Source: Isotricha intestinalis (Eukaryota > Ciliophora > Litostomatea > Vestibuliferida > Isotrichidae). Taken from it: a stretch of 25,212 nt of DNA. The notes beneath the pieces were generated by a model. The model ran no database searches, had not been told where the DNA came from, and worked only from the letters and a program-made list of their open reading frames with translations. Below, in pieces: positions 19,145-25,212 of this stretch. The translations under genes were made by a program, and so were the position numbers. The stretch is taken from NCBI GenBank assembly GCA_023807065.1, contig JAJJLU010003900.1:1-25212 (forward strand), written 5' to 3'. Within the stretch, counting starts at the first letter, position 1. Every line of letters begins with the position of its first letter.

Positions 19145-21181
19145 ATGACAAGTCAAGATAAACAAGATAATCACTTTTATGAAGAAAATGAAATTAAAGA
19201 AGAAATTCATAATCAAACTCAAATTCAAAAACAAGGAAAAAGAAATAATTATTATAAAAATTATAAAGATTCTTCTCAAAGATTAAATCAAAATAATTTA
19301 GATGATAAATTATCTAATCAAAATGTAAATGATTATAATTTTCAAAATTATCGAAAAAATCAAAAAAAAAAATATTCTTATCAAAATAAAAATCAAAATG
19401 AAGATTTTGAAAGACAAAGAAATAATAGTCCTCAAAATTCAAAAAAAACGAAAAAAAAAAAAGAGAATATGAATGAATATAATTATATTCCAAATAATAC
19501 AATGGAAAATAATAATAATATTAAAGAAGAATTTTTATTTGATAATCATCCTCAAATTTATAATAAACAATATAAAAAAAATCAAATTAATAATCAACAA
19601 AGACAAAATCAATTAAATAATAATTACAATAATAATAATAATATTAATTTTATACAAAATAATAATAATTCTAAAGAACAATTTAATAAAAATATTAATA
19701 ATCAAAATTTTAATTTTCCAAATCAACAAAATAAACAAAATATAAACAAAGGACAAAATATATTAAAAAATAATATTCAAAATCAAAATATGTTATATTT
19801 AAATCAAAAAAAAAATGAAAATGAAAATTTAAAAAAAGAAGAAAAGAGAGAATCATCAAAAGAAGATTTAAATCAGCAAAATTATAATAATATGAATATA
19901 ATAATGGAAAATCAAGACAATAATTTAAATAGACATTTAATAATAAATCAAAATATGAATCAATTTATTCCTAATGAAATATTAATGAATAAAAATTATA
20001 TTCAACAACAAAATTATAATAGATTAAATCAAAATTTATATAATATACCAATGATAATTGAACAAAATCAAATATTTAATAATTTAAATAATCAAAATTT
20101 TGCTTTTGGAAATAATGAAGAAATGAAACATAAAAAGATGAAAATGAAAATTCAAAAATCTGATAATTTAAATATGAATCAAAATATAAATATGAATATG
20201 ATGAATATTCCAAATTTAAATTTTCCAAATCAAAATTTGACAAATAATAAATTTTTTAAAAATAATAATAATAATAATAATTTATCTTTAAATAAAGGAA
20301 GTTTAAGTATGCAAGGAAATAAAAATACAATTCCAAATTTTAATCCAAATTTAAATTTAAATTTTATGATACAAAAATCACCTCAAAATATTCCTAATAC
20401 AATTCCTCAAAATATGTTAAATAATCCAAATTTAAATTTACAAAGGAATTTTTATAATCAAAATAATAATAATAATATTAATAAAAGACATCAAATTCCT
20501 TATAAAAGAGTCAATTCTGATAAAAATTTATTAGGGATTGAAAATAAGAATAAAAGTGATTTATATAATCAAAATATTCAAAATAAAAATATTCAAAAAT
20601 TACATAATAACAATAATAATAATTTAAATTCTAATAATAATATTATAAATAATCCTAATTTACTTCAACAAAGAATTTTTCAAAATAAAAATGAAGATTG
20701 GATGAATTATAAAAATAGAAATCAAATATTTAATAAGAATAATCAATTAAATCATAAAAAAAATTTAAGTAATTCTCTTCATATTATTATTAAATTAGAT
20801 AATAAAAAAGAAGAAATTTATGATTTAAAATCTGGAGAAGATCCTTTTAATTTAATAAATTTAATAAAAAATAACAATAAGAATAATTTAAGTGAAAATT
20901 CTATTAATTTAATTTATCAAAAAATAATAAATGCAATAAATTATAGTAAAAATTTATTAGATTTAGTTCCTTCAAATTATACTTTAAAAAAAATGAATAT
21001 TATTAAAAATGCTTTAATTGAAAGAGAAAAAAATTCTGAATTAAAAAAACATTTTGAACCTTTTTTAAATAAAAATAATTCTTTTCTTGAAAATAGAAAT
21101 CAATATGAAAAATATATTTCTGAAATTAAACCAAATTATAATGATTTAAAAGAAATTGATTGTTTGAACATAACTCAATAA
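19145..21181 (+). CDS. Asn/Gln-rich prion-like protein with conserved C-terminal region
   Basis: 678 residues from ATG 19145 (MTSQDKQDNHF) to TAA. The frame extends 33 codons upstream but only to a TTG, so the ATG is used. Residues about 1-540 are low complexity: Asn with Gln, Lys, Tyr and Ile, including many NQN and NNN runs, like prion-like or RNA-granule proteins. The last about 130 residues have normal composition: LHIIIKLDNKKEEIYDLKSG begins a beta-type segment, followed by helices (NLINLIKNNNKNNLSENSIN, IIKNALIEREKNSELKKHF). This block probably holds the folded function, but I do not recognise it. Confidence 0.7.
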   Translation: MTSQDKQDNHFYEENEIKEEIHNQTQIQKQGKRNNYYKNYKDSSQRLNQNNLDDKLSNQNVNDYNFQNYRKNQKKKYSYQNKNQNEDFERQRNNSPQNSKKTKKKKENMNEYNYIPNNTMENNNNIKEEFLFDNHPQIYNKQYKKNQINNQQRQNQLNNNYNNNNNINFIQNNNNSKEQFNKNINNQNFNFPNQQNKQNINKGQNILKNNIQNQNMLYLNQKKNENENLKKEEKRESSKEDLNQQNYNNMNIIMENQDNNLNRHLIINQNMNQFIPNEILMNKNYIQQQNYNRLNQNLYNIPMIIEQNQIFNNLNNQNFAFGNNEEMKHKKMKMKIQKSDNLNMNQNINMNMMNIPNLNFPNQNLTNNKFFKNNNNNNNLSLNKGSLSMQGNKNTIPNFNPNLNLNFMIQKSPQNIPNTIPQNMLNNPNLNLQRNFYNQNNNNNINKRHQIPYKRVNSDKNLLGIENKNKSDLYNQNIQNKNIQKLHNNNNNNLNSNNNIINNPNLLQQRIFQNKNEDWMNYKNRNQIFNKNNQLNHKKNLSNSLHIIIKLDNKKEEIYDLKSGEDPFNLINLIKNNNKNNLSENSINLIYQKIINAINYSKNLLDLVPSNYTLKKMNIIKNALIEREKNSELKKHFEPFLNKNNSFLENRNQYEKYISEIKPNYNDLKEIDCLNITQ

Positions 21182-21361
21182 TATAAATTACATTAAACTA
21201 TATAAAGAACTATAAAGATTAAAAATTATAAATGAATAATTATAAAAGAATAAAATAAAAAATTTATAAAAAAAACTCTTTTTAATTTTATATATTTAAA
21301 GTTTTTATTATTTATTTTTTATTTAAAAGTAAATTATTTAAATCATCTATAAAAAAGCCAA

Positions 21362-21558
21362 ATGGCAAAAGCAAAAACTTTACTTATCAAATCAAAGATG
21401 TATAAATCATAGAAATGGAATTAATAGAACTAGAAGAAATAGATATGAAATTTACAAGATTTTATTGTAAATACTTAAAAAATAGAAGAAAAACAATTAA
21501 ATTTGATAAAAAACAAAATAAATATTGGAAAAAATATGTTGAAAAAGAAGGAGAATAA
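21362..21558 (+). pseudogene. RPL29: Frameshifted copy of ribosomal protein eL29
   Basis: The four pieces of eL29 appear in order but in shifting frames. MAKAK starts at ATG 21362. Then NFTY and HNQRCI align with NHTxHNQ of the family. Then comes HRNGINRTRRNRYEIYK, matching the family HRNGIKKP..RY. Finally CKYLKNRRKTIKFDKKQNK, matching KFLRN, runs to TAA at 21558. Relative to the family spacing there is a one-base loss in the A run after MAKAK, a one-base loss in the HN codons, and a two-base loss (or one-base gain) near 21468-21477. No GT-AG intron fixes the first two. eL29 is a large-subunit ribosomal protein, so a working copy should exist elsewhere, unless these are sequencing errors. Confidence 0.65.
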
Positions 21559-21868
21559 TAATAATAAATTATATTATTTAATATTTCTTTATGAAAAATA
21601 TTAAAAAAATTAAAAAAAATTATTTTTTCATTAAATGAAAAAATTTAAATGGATTAATCACTCTTTATATAAGAAAATCAAAAAAAGAGATTTATCTTTA
21701 TAATACAAATTAGATAACATTTTTTTTATATATTATTTTTTAAAAATTAAAAATAAATAAAAAAAAACAAATGTCTTAGCAATTATTTTTTAATATTCAT
21801 TGTAAAATTAAATAATAAAAAACTAAAAAGTGTCATTAAACCTATTTTTTCCTTATAAAAAAAAAAAA
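21559..21868. other. Intergenic, no gene seen
   Basis: 310 bases of A/T-rich sequence between the eL29 copy and the membrane-protein gene, with homopolymer A and T runs. Short ATG-led frames here (for example at 21772) end within a few codons. Probably the promoter region of the next gene. Confidence 0.6.
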
Positions 21869-24109
21869 ATGAATTCCCTTATTTTTCTTTTTTTAATCCT
21901 AAAATCAAAATCTCAAATTTACACATTATACGAAACATCAGAAAATGAAATAAATTACTCAGACACACTTTCCGAATTAGAATACACAGATTATCATATG
22001 AGTAGAAATAGTTTCATAGTAAGTTATTATTCAGATTTAATTGAAGTAGATCAAATAATAAATAATCAATTTTCTTTTTTCCAACAAAATTGTGACTTTG
22101 GAACTGGATATCCACTATTTTTTTCTTTAATAAAAGATACTTCAAATTTAGGAGAAAATATTTCAATTTCTTTTTCTCATTCTAATAATATTTTTTATCC
22201 TGAACTCGTTATAAATAAAAAAATTAATCATAAAAATTATGATAATTTTAATCCTGATTCCGAAGTTAATTGTTCTTTTATTGAAATGACTTATGATCCT
22301 AATTTAGAAAAAATAGGGGAAATTGATTTTTCTTTTTCTAAATTTGAATTTTTCTTAAAATTTACTTTTGGATTATCTAATGGAGATGTTTATTATTTTA
22401 TTGATTATATTAAAGATAAAGTTTTAATTGAAAGAAATGATTGTCAAGGATATATTAATAATTTTTTTTTTAGTGAAAATAATTATAATAATAATAATAA
22501 AGAAGGATATTTATTTTTTTATATTTCTGAAAATAAAGAAATTTGTGTTTATTCTTTGTTATTTACTGATAATTCTTTTAAAATTAATTTTCAAAAAAAA
22601 ATAAATGAAATTAATAATAATGTTTTAGATATTAAAATTTATGATAATTATATTTATTACTCTTTAAAAGATAATAAATCAATAACTCGAATTAACATAA
22701 ATGACATAAATGATAAAATAAATTATAATTATTCAAATATTCAAAATGATTTTATTTCTTTTATTATATGTGAAGAAACAATATATGCAATAGAAGAAAA
22801 TAAAGGATTATTAATTTTTGATAAAGAGACAATAAATGATTATTTTAGATTATTTAAATTTACAAAAGCAGTTAAATTAGATTATTTCATGAATGCTTTT
22901 ACAGGATATAAATTTATAGGATTATATTTAAATAATACAGATAATATTAATAGTGATTTTTTCATTGAATTTATTTTAATTAATGAAAAATATCCAGAAA
23001 TAAATAAAGCTTTATTATATCCTGAAAAAAAGAAATTAATAATTAATCAAATATTAACTTTTGATTATTTTTTCACTTATATATATGATAATTTATCTAA
23101 ACAATTAATAATGATTAAAAGAGGTTCATTAAATAGAGTTCCTTTTATTTCATTTAAATTAAGTTTAAAAAATAGAATAAATTTTGGAATTAACATAGGA
23201 CAAACAATTAATTCTTTTATTTTTCCTATATATCATGATAATAAAATTCATCTTGGATTTTTAGAAGATCAATTTTATTATATTTTAAAAGGAAATTTCT
23301 CAAATGGTAATTTAATGTGTTCTTTTAAAAATACAGGATTATTTACTTTAGTTTTTATGCAATATTCAGATTTTTGTGTTGATTTTATAAATGATAATGA
23401 AGATAATTATTGTAAAAATTTAGTGACTTATAGATTTTCTGTTTTAGAAAAAAAAAAAAATAATTTAACAAGAAACTTAATTATTGTTTTAATTGTTATC
23501 ATTATTTCTGCAATTATTGTTATTTTATTATTAGTTAGATATAGAAAAAGAATTAGAGAAGGAAAAATGACTGTTTCAGCTAAATTTAATAAAAATGATA
23601 GAAAACATTTATATGAAACTAAAAATGATATTAATAATAAAAATAATTTCAAAAATCAAAATATTGGAGAATTAAAAGGAAGTAATGAACCTTTTATAAA
23701 TAATGAAAATCAATTTGGAGGATTAGATAATAAAATGATGGATAAAATTTTAAAAAGAAATAAAAAAAGAATTGAAAAAGGATATGATCCTTTTAAACAA
23801 AAAATAAATGAAAAAGAAAATAATAAGAATAATAGTTTTAATAATAATAATAATAATAATAATGATAATAATAATAATAATGAAAATAAGAATAATGATA
23901 ATGATAATAATTATGTTAATGGTAATAATAAAGTTAATAATTTTATTGATAAAAAAGATAACATTAAATTTAACGAAACTCCTATTCAACATATTCAAAT
24001 TGGGAGATATGAAAAAAAAAATATTGATTTAATTTCTAGTGCAAATTCTAATTCTAATTTAGGAGAAAATAATGAGAAAAATAAGAATAATGATAATTCA
24101 ATTAATTAG
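21869..24109 (+). CDS. Large type I membrane protein
   Basis: 746 residues from ATG 21869 to TAG. The frame is open to a GTG at 21830, but MNSLIFLFLILKSKSQ at the ATG is a good signal peptide and gives the start. The ectodomain (about residues 17-525) is rich in aromatic beta-strand repeats (GDVYYFIDYIKDKVLIERND, ICVYSLLFTDNSFKINF, GLLIFDKETINDYF), suggesting a beta propeller; it contains several cysteines. A single transmembrane helix (LIIVLIVIIISAIIVILLLV) is followed by a basic stop-transfer (RYRKRIREG) and a cytoplasmic tail of about 170 residues with a poly-Asn run. It is likely a surface receptor or adhesin-like protein; no named family is recognised. It is the only gene here to end in TAG. 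Confidence 0.75.
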   Translation: MNSLIFLFLILKSKSQIYTLYETSENEINYSDTLSELEYTDYHMSRNSFIVSYYSDLIEVDQIINNQFSFFQQNCDFGTGYPLFFSLIKDTSNLGENISISFSHSNNIFYPELVINKKINHKNYDNFNPDSEVNCSFIEMTYDPNLEKIGEIDFSFSKFEFFLKFTFGLSNGDVYYFIDYIKDKVLIERNDCQGYINNFFFSENNYNNNNKEGYLFFYISENKEICVYSLLFTDNSFKINFQKKINEINNNVLDIKIYDNYIYYSLKDNKSITRININDINDKINYNYSNIQNDFISFIICEETIYAIEENKGLLIFDKETINDYFRLFKFTKAVKLDYFMNAFTGYKFIGLYLNNTDNINSDFFIEFILINEKYPEINKALLYPEKKKLIINQILTFDYFFTYIYDNLSKQLIMIKRGSLNRVPFISFKLSLKNRINFGINIGQTINSFIFPIYHDNKIHLGFLEDQFYYILKGNFSNGNLMCSFKNTGLFTLVFMQYSDFCVDFINDNEDNYCKNLVTYRFSVLEKKKNNLTRNLIIVLIVIIISAIIVILLLVRYRKRIREGKMTVSAKFNKNDRKHLYETKNDINNKNNFKNQNIGELKGSNEPFINNENQFGGLDNKMMDKILKRNKKRIEKGYDPFKQKINEKENNKNNSFNNNNNNNNDNNNNNENKNNDNDNNYVNGNNKVNNFIDKKDNIKFNETPIQHIQIGRYEKKNIDLISSANSNSNLGENNEKNKNNDNSIN
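23838..23940. repeat. AAT-type microsatellite (poly-Asn) in the cytoplasmic tail
   Basis: A run of AAT and GAT codons encodes Asn/Asp repeats in the tail of the membrane protein. Length polymorphism is expected. Confidence 0.75.
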
Positions 24110-24266
24110 TTTTTAATATTTTATTTTTTAAAATTATAAAATTTATTTTTAATTTATTTACATTTTTGATTGAAAAATATTTATTATAATTTTTCAAAAT
24201 CTTCAAAAAAAAATTTATGATTATTATAATTATAAATTATATTTATATTTTTATATTAATAAAAAT

Positions 24267-25212
24267 ATGTTGATATCTATAAATATTCCCAAAGATTCAA
24301 TATATCTTCTTTTTTTTATGGTTTTAAATTTTGGTTTAGATTATATTCAAAAAGAATATATGGAATTATATCATAATAATTATCATTTTTTACATTCTTT
24401 ATCTTTGTTGTTTCTTTTTTTTTTTTATCTTTGGGAAAAAAATTTATCGAAAAAAGACAATAAAGAAGAAAAAAGTAACATTAATAACAATTATTTAATA
24501 AAGAGAATTATCTTAATAATTTCTTATTTAATGTTTTATATAATTTATAATTATATTTCCAAATTTACAATTGATGAATTGTCTGTTATAGAACATTATA
24601 ATGTGGTATTTTTATTATTGGTTTTCATTGAATTAATATTTTTCAAAAAATATATTTATTCTCATCATATTATTTCAATAATAATACCTTTTATCATTGT
24701 AATTTATTACAGATGGATGAAAGATTTTAAAATCACTTATTTATATTTTATTTTGCAATGTTATTGTAATTGTTTTTTGTTTTCTTTTAATTAAATATAT
24801 ATCAACAAAATATTTTATTAATATTTATTTATTAGGAAGTTTAATTGGAATACCAGGACTCATTCAATCTTATAAGACTTCTTTTTTCAAAGACATAAAA
24901 GAAAATATATTAATTTGTGTCTTACTTTTTATCTTATTTGTATTTCATAATTATATATATTGTGTAGTTATATTTAAAATAGGAGTAATTGTTGCGATTA
25001 TACCTAATTCAATTGTTTCATTTATTACACAAATAATTACAGAAATAATAAAAGGAAAACCTTCAATATCTGAAATTATATTAATTGTATTATTTTTTAT
25101 TTCATGTTTAATTTATTTAGAAATATTAGAACTTAAATTTTGGGGTTTAAATAAAAATATTACAAAAAATATTATTAAAAGAGGAAATGATGAAATGAAT
25201 ATTGATCTAAGA
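24267..25212 (+). CDS. Multi-pass membrane protein, possibly a DMT-type transporter, 3' incomplete
   Basis: Exon 1 is 24267-24698 and exon 2 is 24724-25212, open to the window end; 307 residues so far. A 25-nt GT-AG intron (24699-24723) moves translation into the frame that stays open: HHIISIIIPFII joins ILKSLIYILFCNVIVIVFCF. Read without splicing, the frame stops at TAA 24792-24794, in the middle of a hydrophobic helix. About eight or nine hydrophobic helices are visible, paired as in drug/metabolite or nucleotide-sugar transporters, with charged loops (KKDNKEEKSNINN and KTSFFKDIKEN). The end, EILELKFWGLNKNITKNI, then KRGNDE, looks like the start of the cytosolic tail. The transporter assignment rests on topology only. 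Confidence 0.65.
24699..24723 (+). other. 25-nt intron in the multi-pass membrane protein gene
   Basis: Starts GTAATTT and ends GAAAG, phase 0, length 25 (3n+1), which is what is needed to move from the first to the second open frame. An earlier AG (after ATTAC) would give a 14-nt intron and a prompt TAA. This intron has no stop of its own. Confidence 0.65.

Noticed and set aside
21466..21495. 19-nt GT-AG intron in the eL29 copy
   Set aside because: It can join frames near the third break, but removes KYLKN, which matches the family, and leaves the first two frame breaks unrepaired.
1546..25212. Reassigned TAA/TAG (Gln) code as in Tetrahymena
   Set aside because: Long genes contain no internal TAA or TAG, and gene ends such as 15024 run into non-coding A/T sequence if TAA is read through.

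Overview
The window joins two unrelated kinds of DNA. Bases 1 to about 1540 are bacterial. The GC content is moderate, genes are tightly packed, there is a canonical Shine-Dalgarno site, and a LacI-type regulator is followed by a lipoprotein sugar-binding protein, in the style of gut or rumen Clostridia. From about 1540 to the end the DNA is extremely AT-rich and eukaryotic. Coding sequence is Asn/Lys/Ile-rich, genes lie on both strands with short AT-only spacers, and four very short GT-AG introns (25, 30, 40 and 56 nt) can be placed by reading frame. One gene is the axonemal protein CFAP57, so the organism has cilia or flagella. Tiny introns, high AT, poly-Asn tracts and a bacterial partner of gut type suggest an anaerobic (rumen-type) ciliate. 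Unlike Tetrahymena or Paramecium, all three stop codons seem to act as stops: TAA mostly, TGA twice, TAG once. The taxon is inferred, not proven.

Layout: 1-744 (+) LacI regulator, 5' truncated; 775-1545 (+) solute-binding lipoprotein, cut at the junction; about 1540-2332 (-) coiled-coil plus F5/8C-like gene, cut at the junction and carrying an in-frame TAA; 2490-4604 (-) a long Glu/Lys/Asn-rich protein with a zinc ribbon and no start codon; 4606-7041 an inverted-repeat cassette of about 2.4 kb (arms of 500 and 474 nt) enclosing one intact protein kinase gene (5347-6483, -); 7041-7368 (-) a decayed coding remnant against the right arm; 7465-8040 and 8123-9169 (-) an Asn-rich and a coiled-coil protein; 9468-10358 (+) an acylated EF-hand-like protein; 10504-15024 (+) CFAP57 with a 30-nt intron; 15133-15843 (-) a type I membrane protein; 15899-17194 (+) a beta-rich protein with LLND repeats; 17266-18044 (-) a UBTD1/2-like ubiquitin-domain protein with a 56-nt intron; 18349-19000 (-) an unknown spliced gene with a 40-nt intron; 19145-21181 (+) an Asn/Gln-rich protein; 21362-21558 (+) a frameshifted copy of ribosomal protein eL29; 21869-24109 (+) a large type I membrane protein; 24267 to the end (+) a multi-pass membrane protein with a 25-nt intron, 3' incomplete.

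There is no operon or pathway in the eukaryotic part; the genes are independent. Ciliary (CFAP57) and membrane-linked (MGCC and MG N-termini, two type I proteins, one multi-pass protein) products are well represented. The two bacterial genes form an ordinary sugar-uptake pair. The most unusual structure is the kinase cassette between long inverted repeats: coding frames on both sides end exactly at its edges, as if it had inserted into a gene. The bacterial-eukaryotic junction is most simply an assembly chimera.
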